64,000 bases of DNA, taken from Oscillospiraceae bacterium (GTDB lineage Bacteria > Bacillota > Clostridia > Oscillospirales > Oscillospiraceae). The stretch spans positions 3,683,279 to 3,747,278 of the forward strand of contig AP025583.1 of NCBI GenBank assembly GCA_022846095.1, written 5' to 3'. A program made the position numbers and the translations under genes. Of the stretch, positions 43,355-52,651 are shown piece after piece (position 1 is the stretch's first letter; each line of letters opens with the position of its first letter). Under the pieces are notes generated by a model. The model did not search any database. It saw nothing but the letters and a program-made list of their open reading frames with translations, and was not told where the DNA came from.

Positions 43355-44386
43355 TCAGCTCAGGTTGCCGATGGCTTTGTGAACTTCAATCCACTCGTCC
43401 ACATTATTCTGATCGCAGACGGAGGAGTCCAGGATCTGCTCGTGTTCGACGGCCTCACCCTGGAGGAGTTTCCACGCCGTCTGCAAACCCAGTCGTGCGG
43501 AACCGGGGGCGTCATTGACCACTGTAAAGGTGAGGGCGCCGTCCTTGATGGCCGTACAGGCCTCGGGCAGGCAGTCAACACCGCAGATAATAACGTTGTC
43601 AATCGTCCCCGCCGCTTTAAAGGCCTCCACAGCCCCCAGCGCCATATAGTCGTTGGCGGAGACGACACCGCTGATTTCTCCTCCGTAGCGCTGGATCCAA
43701 TCCTCCGTGATATTCATGGCGGTATCCTTCATCCACTCGCCGGTCTGGCTGTCCAGGAACGTGATGTCCGTCCGCCCGGCTTTTTCCACCGCGTCGTGGA
43801 TGGCCTGGTGGCGGGCCTCGGAAAGCGCCATACCCAGTTGTCCCCTCAGCTCCACAACCTTTGCCCCCTCTGGCAGATACTCCATCATGGTGTTCATCAG
43901 AAGGAAGCCCTCTGCGTAAGCGTCGGTGCGGATATTGTAGGAATGTTCGTTGTCGATTACCTCGGTGACCGCCACCACGGGGATGCCCGCCTCAAAAGCC
44001 TGATCCACCATATAGGCTACGCTGTTTTGGTCGATGGGCTGGATAATGATAAGATCCACACCCTTGGTAATAAAGTTCTCCATAGCGGAAATCTGATTGT
44101 TGAGGTCAAAATTGCAGTCTACTACTTCCAGGCCGAACTGGGGGTAGTTTTTTTCTGCCTCGGCCTGCATCTCCTTGCCCTGCCACGCGGTCCAGGGGTC
44201 GTCGGCGGACTTGAGAATAATTCCAATCTGATAGGTCTGGGCCGCGGGCGTTTCTCCGCCTGCCGCGGGGGTGCTGCTCTGCTTTGGAGACGGGCTCTGC
44301 CCGGCCTGTCCGCCTGCGCCGCACGCGGACAGCATCAGGGCCATGCTTAACGCCAACAGTGCGCAAAGCGTTTTCTTCAGGTTCAT
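43355..44386 (-). CDS. Sugar ABC transporter substrate-binding lipoprotein
   Basis: A 343-residue Peripla_BP_4 lipoprotein: signal peptide with lipobox LSAC (Cys22), a Ser/Pro/Ala linker to about residue 48, then YQIGIILKSADDPWTAWQGKE, VDLIIIQPIDQNS and VVSANDYMALG. It delivers a sugar to the CUT2 permease and ATPase encoded upstream. GGAATGAGGT before the ATG. Third of the transporter genes in the operon. Confidence 0.92.
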   Translation of the reverse strand: MNLKKTLCALLALSMALMLSACGAGGQAGQSPSPKQSSTPAAGGETPAAQTYQIGIILKSADDPWTAWQGKEMQAEAEKNYPQFGLEVVDCNFDLNNQISAMENFITKGVDLIIIQPIDQNSVAYMVDQAFEAGIPVVAVTEVIDNEHSYNIRTDAYAEGFLLMNTMMEYLPEGAKVVELRGQLGMALSEARHQAIHDAVEKAGRTDITFLDSQTGEWMKDTAMNITEDWIQRYGGEISGVVSANDYMALGAVEAFKAAGTIDNVIICGVDCLPEACTAIKDGALTFTVVNDAPGSARLGLQTAWKLLQGEAVEHEQILDSSVCDQNNVDEWIEVHKAIGNLS

Positions 44387-44517
44387 ACCTCATTCCTCCG
44401 TTATTCTCATTATTATTACCGTTAGCCCCGACGCGGCTCCGCCCGCTACAGATCCACTTCCGCCGCGGCCGTCGGCGGAGTTTCCCCATTTGGGAGGCAC
44501 AGCCTGAATCTTGCCGT

Positions 44518-45564
44518 CTACCGCGCCGGCGGAACGCCCGTTCCCTGGGCCGCTGCTCCGGAGGTCTGCGTCCTGCGCCCCAACCGGCGCCAATGACCGC
44601 CAGACCAGAACCCGCTTTTACTTGTAATATCAATGATAACCGCCACTGCGATGATAATGCCGCGGATAATCTTTTGGTAATACGCCCCCACGCCGATAAG
44701 ATTCATGACGTTGTTAAGCACACCGATAATCAGAGCGCCGATGAGGCCGCCGAAAATGCTGCCGATGCCTCCCGAGAAGGACGTGCCGCCCACTACAGCG
44801 GCGGAGATTGCGTCCATCTCGTAGCCCTCACCCGCAGTAGGCATTCCGGAGTTGAGCCGCGCTGCAAGTACCGCTCCGGCCAGACCCGCCATTGCCCCGG
44901 CAAAGAGGAACACTTTAATGGTCACCCGCCTGGTGTTAATACCCGACGCGACGGCGGCCTTGCGGTTGCCTCCAATGGCAAACAGGGATCTTCCAAATTT
45001 GGTCCGTTCAAGCAGGATCCAGGAGAGGCCCACGACGGCCAGCATAATAAGTACCGGGATGGGAATACCGGCCAGCTTCCCTTGGCCGATTATCGTAAAA
45101 TCCCCCAGGTTGAAGATAGAGAACCCGCCGGTGAACAGGAGAACCAGACCCGTGTCTATGGTCATCATCGCCAATGTGGCGATAAAGGCAGGCACATTGA
45201 ACAGCGCTACCATTACCCCGCTGAGCAGCCCGCTGACCGCGCCCACCAGTACCGCGGTCAGTACGCCCAGGAATACGTTCCCTGTTGCGACGCTCACGCT
45301 GCATCCCACACATCCAGCCAGGGCACAGATGGAGCCGCAGGAGAGGTCGATATAGCCGCAGATAATGAGCATAACCTCACCACAGGCCAGAATCGCCACC
45401 ACGCTGACTTGGCGCAGCACATTTACAATATTGCCGGGCTTAAGGAATGTGGGACTGACAATTCCTGAGATAATGACCAAGGCGATCAGCACCAGGACAA
45501 TCATGCCCTTCTTCAGCAGGGCGGCCGCTTTTGTACCGGACTTACGATTCTGGATCTCTTTCAT
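44518..45564 (-). CDS. Sugar ABC transporter permease (RbsC type)
   Basis: About 348 residues, 8-10 membrane helices: IISGIVSPTFLKPGNIVNVL, CGEVMLIICGYIDLSCGSI, NVPAFIATLAMM, VVGGTSFSGGIGSIFGG. The ATG at 45564 (GAGGTGGGAG upstream) is preferred over a GTG 9 nt earlier. The polar C-terminal tail after SGGHWRR is about 25 residues longer than usual. Membrane channel of the CUT2 importer. Confidence 0.9.
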   Translation of the reverse strand: MKEIQNRKSGTKAAALLKKGMIVLVLIALVIISGIVSPTFLKPGNIVNVLRQVSVVAILACGEVMLIICGYIDLSCGSICALAGCVGCSVSVATGNVFLGVLTAVLVGAVSGLLSGVMVALFNVPAFIATLAMMTIDTGLVLLFTGGFSIFNLGDFTIIGQGKLAGIPIPVLIMLAVVGLSWILLERTKFGRSLFAIGGNRKAAVASGINTRRVTIKVFLFAGAMAGLAGAVLAARLNSGMPTAGEGYEMDAISAAVVGGTSFSGGIGSIFGGLIGALIIGVLNNVMNLIGVGAYYQKIIRGIIIAVAVIIDITSKSGFWSGGHWRRLGRRTQTSGAAAQGTGVPPAR

Positions 45565-45623
45565 TTCTCCCACCTCACCGCGTGATTTCCCCGTTTGGAC
45601 TTGGAGACCCGTTTAAAAGGCTG

Positions 45624-47114
45624 TTATGCTGACTGTGTGGCGCAGGCCATGATACGCTCCTGCGTCGCATCTTCACGGCTGAACTCCCCGGTAATCCGTC
45701 CATTGCTCATCACCAGAATACGGTCGCAAAGCCCCAGCAGCTCCGGCAAATCAGAGGAGATCATCATTACAGCCTTCCCCTCCTCCGCCAGCTTGCACAG
45801 CAGGCTATAGATTTCGTACTTGGCGCCCACATCCACCCCCCTGGTCGGTTCATCCGCAATAAACAGCGTTGGATCCGCCAGGAGCCATTTCGCGATTACC
45901 ACTTTCTGCTGGTTTCCGCCGCTGAGATTGGACACCGCCGACAGGATACCGTTGGCCTTGATACGCAGCCGCTCAAACATATCGGCGGACTCCTTGGCCT
46001 CCCGGCGCGTATTCAGCAGCACTCCCGGCGCAAAACGCCTCAGGTTGGGCAGAGAAATATTCTCTTTAATACTCCGCAGCCCCACCAGGCCGGATACACG
46101 CCGATCCTCCGGCAAAAGGATAATCCCCTGGTCAATTGCGGAGCGAGGATTTTTTATGCTCACCCGCTTTTGTCCGAGTTTCATCTCGCCTGTGCAGATA
46201 GGATCCAGTCCAAAAATGGCCTGGGCCAGTTCGGTGCGTCCGGCCCCCACCAGCCCGGCCACCCCCAATATTTCGCCGCTTCGGACCTGGAAAGAGACAT
46301 CCTGAAATTTTCCTCCGCTCAGCCCCTTGGCTTCAAAAACCGCTTCGCCCGGGATCTGGTGATGTTCGGGATAGATATTTTCCAATTTCCGTCCCACCAT
46401 CAACTCGATCATCCTGTCCCGGCTGAGCTCCTCCAGGGGACAAGTCAAAATCTTCTGACCATCCCGCAGAATGGTGACATCGTCCGCAATGACAGGCAGC
46501 TCCTCCAGCCGGTGCGAGATATAAATGACCGTAATGCCCGTCCGTTTAAGTTCGTTGATATGGTGAAGCAGTTCCTGCGCTTCCCGTTCCGAAATAGAGG
46601 AGGTCGGTTCGTCCATGATAATCACACGGGCCTCAAATGCCAGCACCTTGGCAATCTCCACCATTTGCTGCTGCGAGATGGTCAGGCTTCCCATCTTCCG
46701 GGCCGGATCAATCTCCAATCCGGCGCCCTTTAAAATCTCCCCCGCCCGTTGAGTCGCCCTCCGGTTTTGAATAATACCCACCCGGTTACACGGTTCTCTG
46801 CCCAGGAAGATGTTTTCGGCCACCGTCATGTCGGGTACAACATTCAGCTCCTGATGGAGCATGGATATGCCCATACCGGCCGCCTCGTCAGGGGAGTGGA
46901 ACTCTACCTGCTTTCCGTTCAGCAGAATTTTGCCGCCATCAGGCGCGAGTTGTCCGCTGAGAATATTCATCAGCGTGGACTTGCCCGCCCCATTCTCTCC
47001 CACGAGTGCGTGTACCGTGCCCTTCCGGATCTGTAAGCTCACATCGGACAGCGCCCTGACCCCCGGAAAATGCTTGCTGATGCCGGCCAGTTCCAGTATG
47101 TACTGCCCCTCCAT
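45624..47114 (-). CDS. Sugar ABC transporter ATP-binding protein (CUT2)
   Basis: A 496-residue tandem ATPase with GENGAGKSTLMNILSG, LTISQQQMVEIAKVLAFEA and IIMDEPTSSIS in domain 1, and GLVGAGRTELAQ, LSGGNQQKVVIAKWLLA and FIADEPTRGVDVG in domain 2. Same family as the transporter at 24.0 kb but clearly a separate paralogue. The ATG at 47114 has AGAGGTG 6 nt upstream. First structural gene after the DeoR regulator. Confidence 0.93.
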   Translation of the reverse strand: MEGQYILELAGISKHFPGVRALSDVSLQIRKGTVHALVGENGAGKSTLMNILSGQLAPDGGKILLNGKQVEFHSPDEAAGMGISMLHQELNVVPDMTVAENIFLGREPCNRVGIIQNRRATQRAGEILKGAGLEIDPARKMGSLTISQQQMVEIAKVLAFEARVIIMDEPTSSISEREAQELLHHINELKRTGITVIYISHRLEELPVIADDVTILRDGQKILTCPLEELSRDRMIELMVGRKLENIYPEHHQIPGEAVFEAKGLSGGKFQDVSFQVRSGEILGVAGLVGAGRTELAQAIFGLDPICTGEMKLGQKRVSIKNPRSAIDQGIILLPEDRRVSGLVGLRSIKENISLPNLRRFAPGVLLNTRREAKESADMFERLRIKANGILSAVSNLSGGNQQKVVIAKWLLADPTLFIADEPTRGVDVGAKYEIYSLLCKLAEEGKAVMMISSDLPELLGLCDRILVMSNGRITGEFSREDATQERIMACATQSA

Positions 47115-47161
47115 CTTTGTCACCTCTCGCTATCCCGCTGAACAGTCGTAGACTGCGGCGT

Positions 47162-47974
47162 TTATTCGCAGATGATTTTCACGTTTCGCGTTTCAAACGC
47201 TTCGCACACGTTTCGATCCGGCTTGGCGTCCGTAACAATGCACTCCACATCGTCAGGCGAAGCAAATCTGTAGAGATACGTCCGGCAGAATTTGGTATGG
47301 TCCGCCAGCATGTACTGATGGTTGGAGTTGGAGACAAAGCACTTTTTAACCCCCGTCTCCTCCTCGTAGGGTCCCGAAAAGCCATAGGTCGGATCCAACC
47401 CGGCTACACCCAGAAACGCCTTGTCCACGTGGATATTCTCCAATACGGTCTGCGCCAGAATACCCGCTGTGGAGTTCAGCAGCCTGTTATACTTCCCCCC
47501 CACAAAAATGAGCGTATAGCTCTCTTCGTGAACCAACTCGTTAAAGATGACAAACGAGGGGGTTATAAGGGTCAAATCTTTAATCGGGTTTATCCTCAGC
47601 AGCTTGGCCAATTCCAATACCGTGGCCGAGGAATCCAAAATTATACAGTCGCGCTCAGAGATAAAGCGGTAAGCGATCTGAGCGATTTTCTTCTTCTCCT
47701 CAGCACATTTGGCAATGTTCTCCTGGAGCGTCATTTTCTTCCCAGTGGAGATCGCAGATTTCGCGCCTCCATGAACCCGCGTCACCATCCCCTTGGATTG
47801 AAGATCATCCAGGTCCCGGCGGATAGTAGCCTCAGTTGTATTAAGCTGAGCACTCAGGTCGGAAACCCGGACAATGCCATACTCGTTGAGCATATTCATA
47901 ATATATTGTTTGCGTTCTTCGGCCAGCATCGTTACGCCCCGTGTTTCTTTATTTTCGTTATTGTTCGTATTCAT
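47162..47974 (-). CDS. DeoR-family transcriptional regulator of the second sugar operon
   Basis: A 270-residue DeoR repressor: AEERKQYIMNMLNEYGIVRV, LNTTEATIRRDLDDLQSKG winged helix, then ILDSSATVLELAKLLRI, HVDKAFLGVAGLDPTYGFSGP and TDAKPDRNVCEAFE of the sensor domain. The ATG at 47974 has AAAGGA about 10 nt upstream; it adds a 15-residue Asn/Glu-rich N-terminal tail before the domain. Head of the minus-strand operon and its probable autoregulated controller. Confidence 0.88.
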   Translation of the reverse strand: MNTNNNENKETRGVTMLAEERKQYIMNMLNEYGIVRVSDLSAQLNTTEATIRRDLDDLQSKGMVTRVHGGAKSAISTGKKMTLQENIAKCAEEKKKIAQIAYRFISERDCIILDSSATVLELAKLLRINPIKDLTLITPSFVIFNELVHEESYTLIFVGGKYNRLLNSTAGILAQTVLENIHVDKAFLGVAGLDPTYGFSGPYEEETGVKKCFVSNSNHQYMLADHTKFCRTYLYRFASPDDVECIVTDAKPDRNVCEAFETRNVKIICE

Positions 47975-48389
47975 ACTATAATGTTCCTTTCTGTTTGTCA
48001 ATGGTTTTTTGCTTTTTCCACGAATTGTACATTTTGATTTTAATTATTTTGGCTATTTTGCTCGTTTTTTGTCGATATATCGGTTGTTCGCTTTGATTTT
48101 AATGCTTTAGGGCTTTCACCGGACTATACAAACAAACATTTTCGAATATATTATAGCTTAACAGGATAAATAATACAATTTATTAAATAGGAATTCTGCG
48201 TTTTTATTCTTTCGCCTGAAAGGGCTAATAAATGCTTGTTTTATTCAGTTGTGGATAAGCCATGGTAATGCTCCCTGCTCGGGCGCTCAGCGCCAGCCGC
48301 CTCCCGTTACTGGACGAACAGGATTGACAGGTACCTAATGGCTGCCTCTCCCCCGGCCCCGTCCTCATAATCCGGAGGTTTTTAAACGC
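47975..48389. other. AT-rich gene-free region upstream of the DeoR operon
   Basis: About 415 bp with no convincing gene. The left 220 bp are strongly AT-rich, with T-tracts such as TTTTTTGCTTTTT, and should contain the DeoR operon promoter and operators; I could not fix exact -35/-10 boxes. The right 150 bp return to high GC and look like decayed sequence without recognisable similarity. Confidence 0.5.
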
Positions 48390-48428
48390 AAAAAAGCCCG
48401 CCGCCTGCATGAGCAGGCGGCGGGCTTT
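48390..48428 (-). terminator. Intrinsic terminator of the MFS-hydrolase-SDR operon
   Basis: Perfect 16-bp arms (48393-48408 and 48413-48428) with a 4-nt loop. On the minus strand the stem runs into six T residues (48395-48390). It lies 16 nt past the SDR stop. Confidence 0.92.
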
Positions 48429-48443
48429 CAGTATACTGAGGTA

Positions 48444-49178
48444 TTATAACCCCTTCCCGCCATCCACGCGGATGATTGCGCCGTTGAGGTAGGTCGCCCT
48501 GTCCGAGGCCAGATAGCAAACCACATCGGCGATCTCCTGCGGCTCGGCCGGACGGGCCAGGGGGCCGAGGATGGTGGGATCGATGGTCTCCAGAATGTCC
48601 CCGATCATATTGGTTTTGATGGCGCCGGGGCAGACGGCGCAGACCCGGATCCCCATGGGGCCGTACTCGGTGGCGGCATTTTTCGTCAGGCCAACCATCG
48701 CGTGCTTGCTTGTGCTGTACGCGCCCAGGGCGGGTTCGCTGAACAGCCCGTCCCGGGAGGCCACGTTCACAATTATGCCGCTTTTCTGCTCCGCCATCAC
48801 CCGCAGCACATACTTCATTCCCAGAAAGGCGCCCTTGACGTTGATGCGCATTATATCGTCAAACAGTTCTGTATCCGTATCCGCCAGCAGCGCATAGGGC
48901 TGGAAGCGGGCGGCACTGTTGACGTACACGTCGATGGCGCCGAATTGCTCCACCGCCGTATTCACATACCGGATTGTATCCTCCTCCGAGCCGATGTCTG
49001 CGACGACCGGAACCGCCCGGCCATAGGCCTCCGCCATGGCGGCCGTCTCTCTGGTGTTCTGCTCTGAGCGGCCTACCACCACCAGGTTACAGCCCTCCCT
49101 GGCCAGCGTGAGGGCCACGGCGCGGCCTACGCCAGCACCCGCGCCGGTAACGATAGCGCTGCGTTTCTTCTGCTCCAT
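48444..49178 (-). CDS. Short-chain dehydrogenase/reductase (FabG-like)
   Basis: A 244-residue classical SDR: TGAGAGVGRAVALTL cofactor motif, NSAARF, catalytic Ser in NVASRDGLF, Tyr-xxx-Lys in YSTSKHAMVGL, and the C-terminal YLNGAIIRVDGG. Interconverts a hydroxy- and oxo-compound with NAD(P)H. Third gene of a sigma-54-driven operon with an MFS transporter and an esterase, so it probably acts on an imported hydroxy-acid or on the alcohol released by the esterase. The precise substrate is unknown. Confidence 0.9.
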   Translation of the reverse strand: MEQKKRSAIVTGAGAGVGRAVALTLAREGCNLVVVGRSEQNTRETAAMAEAYGRAVPVVADIGSEEDTIRYVNTAVEQFGAIDVYVNSAARFQPYALLADTDTELFDDIMRINVKGAFLGMKYVLRVMAEQKSGIIVNVASRDGLFSEPALGAYSTSKHAMVGLTKNAATEYGPMGIRVCAVCPGAIKTNMIGDILETIDPTILGPLARPAEPQEIADVVCYLASDRATYLNGAIIRVDGGKGL

Positions 49179-49233
49179 TATGAAGCTCCTCTCTGGGGCC
49201 CGGAGGCCCGCTGCATTGAATACAATTGTTCAT

Positions 49234-50208
49234 TTAACAGGAAAAAGCGCGCTGAAGGAATTCGTGGATGCTGCGCCGGGCACGCTGTGAAACCTCGGCG
49301 CCGGGAACCCACACCTCAAAGCCGTGGTAGCACCCGGGATACAGGGTAAACTCCACCGGAACGCCGCAGCGGGCCAGTTTTTGAACCAGCTCCAACGTCT
49401 CGTCACGAAACAGATCCAGCGCCCCAACGAAGCTAAGCACAGGAGGCAGGCCGGAAAAGTCCTCTCTATGGACGGGCGCGGTATAGGGGCCGGGGGCCTC
49501 TGTTTTTACGCCGCCCAGCCCATGGAGGCAGTAGTCCCACGCCTGTTGGTTTTGGGTGCGGCCCCAGAGGCTCTCGTCCGTGATCTCCCGGCTGGACGGC
49601 GTGACGCCTCGCTCGTCAATCATCGGGTACAGCGGCAGCAGTACGGTGGGCAGCCGCTCCCCCTGATCCAGCAGCCTGAGCGCCGTGCCCAGCGCCATGT
49701 TTCCTCCGCCGCTGCCGCCGTAAAAGGCGGAACGGCTTAAATCTGCATTGAAACGCTGTGCGCCTTCCGCGCAGAGCCACTTCCATGCCGCATAGCAGTC
49801 CAGCTGTCCGGCGGGCGCGGGGTGCTCCGGGGCAAGGCGGTATTCCACGCTGACGACAAGGCAGCGTTCGCGCAGCGCCAGTTCCAGGCAAAACGGATCG
49901 TCCTGCTCGGCAGAGGACATGACCCCGCCGCCGCCGTGAAAATACAGGATGACCGGCAGCGCCTCTCCCCGTGGAAGGGGCTCGTAAACGCGCAATTCGA
50001 GGGGCATGTGATCCGCGCCGTCAATTGTAATCAGTTTCAGGCAAATATCGCCGCGGCCCGCAAAGGCGGAGGGAGCCCGCCGGAATTGAGAAATGGAATA
50101 GGCGCGAATGGCGCGCAGCGCATCATACGCAAGCGAGTAGGGCTGCATCGCCGCATAGCAGTCCCGCAGCTCCGGGTCAATGCGCCGGAGCATTTCTTCC
50201 TTATCCAT
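49234..50208 (-). CDS. Alpha/beta hydrolase, hormone-sensitive-lipase-type esterase
   Basis: A 324-residue carboxylesterase: oxyanion motif YFHGGGGVMSS, nucleophile in YGGSGGGNMAL (variant of GDSAGG), acid in FVGALDLFRDET, and catalytic His in YPGCYHGFEVW. It hydrolyses small acyl esters or lactones in the cytoplasm. The stop-to-start gap to the MFS gene is 3 nt, so it is translated with the transporter. The pairing suggests that the imported compound is an ester, or that an ester intermediate is opened. Confidence 0.88.
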   Translation of the reverse strand: MDKEEMLRRIDPELRDCYAAMQPYSLAYDALRAIRAYSISQFRRAPSAFAGRGDICLKLITIDGADHMPLELRVYEPLPRGEALPVILYFHGGGGVMSSAEQDDPFCLELALRERCLVVSVEYRLAPEHPAPAGQLDCYAAWKWLCAEGAQRFNADLSRSAFYGGSGGGNMALGTALRLLDQGERLPTVLLPLYPMIDERGVTPSSREITDESLWGRTQNQQAWDYCLHGLGGVKTEAPGPYTAPVHREDFSGLPPVLSFVGALDLFRDETLELVQKLARCGVPVEFTLYPGCYHGFEVWVPGAEVSQRARRSIHEFLQRAFSC

Positions 50209-50211
50209 ATA

Positions 50212-51576
50212 CTAAAGCGTCTCTCCGGACTTGATGTCCCTGAACAGCAGCGCGAAGAGCAGCATGACCACCGCGCAGAGGAAGGGCATTTTGAACAGGG
50301 TGGCCATGGTGGGATCCCCGGCCAGCTGGGCGCCGTAGATGCCGCTGGCGATGGTATTGCCCAGCACGCCCCCCGCGCCCATGAAGGCCATGCCGCCGGC
50401 CAGCTCGTCGGGCTTGAGGACCTTCATGGGATAGGTGTAGGGGACGATCTGCTGCACGCCGTTGACCATGCCGTAGAACAGGGAGGCCAGCACCACCATC
50501 ACCAGGCCCATCAGCGGGGTGGCCGAGCCGGTCATCGCCCAGTAGAGCACGCCGCCCACGATGGCGGAGAGCGACCAGAAGATGGTCATGCCCTTATAGC
50601 GCCCGTTCTTGGCGGCAAGGCTTCCGAACACCACGGAGAGAATGGTGGCGATGATGAGGGCGGGCAGGGTGACGGAGCCGGCCACGGTGCTGCTGTAGCC
50701 CAGAACGTACTGAACGTAGGTGGGGACATAGTTGTTGGCCGCGTTGCCCAGGGAGTAGAACAGGCTCACCATAAAGATGGCGAGGTAGAATTTGTTGCCC
50801 AGCAGCTTGGCGGGGTAGATGGGGTTTTCCGCCCTGCGTTCGGCCAGAATCAGCCCCACAAGGCCCACCGCGGCCACCGCGATCAGCCCCAGGAGCAGAG
50901 GGGACGTCCAGCCGTACGTGCTGCCCCAGTTCATGGCCAGGGAGAACGGGATCAGCATGACAAAGGTGGCGATGCAGCCGCCCACGTCGATGGCGGTGTG
51001 CTCCCCCGCCTTTTTGGGGATGTCGGGTATGCCGACAAAGCAAAATACAGTGCCTATCAGCAGGACGGGAAGGGCGAGGTAGAAGAAGAATCTCCAATTG
51101 ACCGTGCACAGGATGCCGGCGACGGGAGAGGCGACAATCATGGCCACCGTGGACAGGGACTGGGCGATGCCGGAGTAGCGGGGGCCTTCGTCTTGTCCGA
51201 ACAGGTCGGAGATAAGCACAAAAATATTGGACACGAAAAGGCCCCAGGCAAAGCCGGTGACGGTGCGGGCGATGGTGAACACCCAAAAGGACGGGGCAAA
51301 GGCCGCCACGGCAAAGGCGGCGAGATAGACCAGCAGCGCGCTCAGGAAGAGCTGCCGGTGGCCCACCTTGTCGCTGAGCTTTCCGCTGATGGGGATCGCG
51401 ACACAGCGGGCCACGCTCTCCAGCGTGAAGATCAGGCCCACGGAGGTGATGCTGTCAAAGTACCCGGCCACGGAATAGCCGTAGGTACCCACGCTGGCGA
51501 CCAGGAACATGGTCATAAAGTTGACAATCAGGATTCCGATGAACGCCAGCTTCCGCTTGCTGCCTGTCACTGTCAT
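50212..51576 (-). CDS. MFS transporter (DHA-type, about 14 TM)
   Basis: A 454-residue major facilitator. The N-terminal MFS signature GKLSDKVGHRQLFLSALLVY is present, with 12-14 membrane helices. The ATG at 51576 has AGAGGAG 9 nt upstream; the open frame beyond it crosses a sigma-54 promoter and is not translated. Head of the MFS-esterase-SDR operon, and so likely an importer of the carboxylate or ester substrate rather than a drug exporter (inference). Confidence 0.88.
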   Translation of the reverse strand: MTVTGSKRKLAFIGILIVNFMTMFLVASVGTYGYSVAGYFDSITSVGLIFTLESVARCVAIPISGKLSDKVGHRQLFLSALLVYLAAFAVAAFAPSFWVFTIARTVTGFAWGLFVSNIFVLISDLFGQDEGPRYSGIAQSLSTVAMIVASPVAGILCTVNWRFFFYLALPVLLIGTVFCFVGIPDIPKKAGEHTAIDVGGCIATFVMLIPFSLAMNWGSTYGWTSPLLLGLIAVAAVGLVGLILAERRAENPIYPAKLLGNKFYLAIFMVSLFYSLGNAANNYVPTYVQYVLGYSSTVAGSVTLPALIIATILSVVFGSLAAKNGRYKGMTIFWSLSAIVGGVLYWAMTGSATPLMGLVMVVLASLFYGMVNGVQQIVPYTYPMKVLKPDELAGGMAFMGAGGVLGNTIASGIYGAQLAGDPTMATLFKMPFLCAVVMLLFALLFRDIKSGETL

Positions 51577-51613
51577 ATAGAACAACTCCTCTGCGTTATT
51601 TGCCTGCTGTAAC

Positions 51614-51629
51614 TGCAATTGCCGTGCCA
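51614..51629 (-). promoter_or_regulatory. Sigma-54 promoter of the MFS-esterase-SDR operon
   Basis: On the minus strand the site reads TGGCACGGCAATTGCA: GG and GC separated by exactly 10 nt, with near-consensus flanks. The start codon of the MFS gene lies 37 bp downstream. Confidence 0.9.
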
Positions 51630-51749
51630 AAAACACCTGCGGGTTTTGGACGCAACCAGCCGTTTTCAGCCGCTGCAAACGCAATTTGTATGTATGCTTT
51701 TGAAACACAGGATAAAAAGGATACCCTCCAGGCCGGGGGCGCCCGCGGC

Positions 51750-52535
51750 TCAGCGGTTGTGGAATTCCGGTTCCCGCTTGGCGAGAAAGGCGTCCGCCCC
51801 CTCCCGTTTGTCGTCCGTTGCGCACAGCAGCGTGATACCCCGGTTTTCAAACTCCAGCCCGTCCTCAATGCCGTGCTCCATCGCGTAGGCCACGCTCTGT
51901 TTCACCCGGGCCACCGCCATGGGCGCGCGCCGGGCAATTGTCCGGGCCATCTCCTGCGCCGCGGCCAGGCCGCCGCCGCGGGGGGCCAGCGCGTCGGCCA
52001 GACCGGCCTGGAAGGCCCTCTGAGCCGTGACGGGAAGGCCGGTATACATCATTAGCTTGGCGAAGCCGGGTCCGGCCAGCCGGGGCAGGCGCTGTGTGCC
52101 GCCGTAGCCCGGCTGCATCCCCAGTGCGCACTCCGGAAGGGAGACCGTAATATGCTCCTCGAAAATTCGGATGTCGCAGGCCATGGCCAGCTCCAGCCCG
52201 CCGCCGAACGCGCCTGCGTTCACGGCGCAGAGGACGGGGTGGGGAAAGCGGGCGATCCTGTGGTAGACCCGGGCGCCGAAGCGGCAGTTTTCGCTGCCGG
52301 TGGCGCTTGTCCAGGCGCGGAACTGCTTAATGTCCGCCCCGGCGCAGAACGCCTCGGGCAGGGCGCTGCCCAGAACCACCGCCCTCAGCTCCGGGTCGTG
52401 TTCCAGGGCCTGAAAGGCTGCGTCCAGCTCCTCCAGCAGCGCGCGGGTGATGATGTTGAGGGGCGGGGCCCGGAGCAGCAGCGTACCCACGCCGCCCTCC
52501 CGGGTATAGACCAAATAGCGAAACTCCCGGTTCAT
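51750..52535 (-). CDS. Enoyl-CoA hydratase/isomerase family protein (crotonase)
   Basis: A 261-residue crotonase. Oxyanion segments are FCAGADIKQF and NAGAFGGGLELAMACDI; a glutamate is kept in the active-site ECALGMQPGYGGTQRL loop. Hydrates or isomerises a 2-enoyl-CoA thioester. The ATG at 52535 follows AAAGGA; the frame upstream crosses the sigma-54 element. It has its own promoter and sits between the MFS operon and the activator gene. Paralogous but not close to the crotonase at 57.0 kb. Confidence 0.9.
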   Translation of the reverse strand: MNREFRYLVYTREGGVGTLLLRAPPLNIITRALLEELDAAFQALEHDPELRAVVLGSALPEAFCAGADIKQFRAWTSATGSENCRFGARVYHRIARFPHPVLCAVNAGAFGGGLELAMACDIRIFEEHITVSLPECALGMQPGYGGTQRLPRLAGPGFAKLMMYTGLPVTAQRAFQAGLADALAPRGGGLAAAQEMARTIARRAPMAVARVKQSVAYAMEHGIEDGLEFENRGITLLCATDDKREGADAFLAKREPEFHNR

Positions 52536-52574
52536 GTAATCAGCGTCCTTTCCTAACGTGCTGTTAAAAAAGAC

Positions 52575-52590
52575 CGCAAGCCTGATACCA
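52575..52590 (-). promoter_or_regulatory. Probable sigma-54 promoter of the crotonase gene
   Basis: Minus-strand TGGTATCAGGCTTGCG keeps GG and GC at 10-nt spacing but deviates from TGGCAC at the -24 box. The crotonase ATG lies 40 bp downstream. Weaker than the other sites. Confidence 0.65.
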
Positions 52591-52606
52591 AGTCCGGTCC
52601 GGCATG

Positions 52607-52643
52607 AAAGGGCCGCCGTACACAAAGTGTACGGCGGCCCTTT
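52607..52643 (-). terminator. Terminator hairpin after the sigma-54 activator gene
   Basis: Perfect 17-bp arms (52607-52623 and 52627-52643) with AAA loop, 9 nt beyond the activator stop, separating it from the crotonase promoter. The T-tract is short. Confidence 0.75.
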
Positions 52644-52651
52644 CCGCCTGC

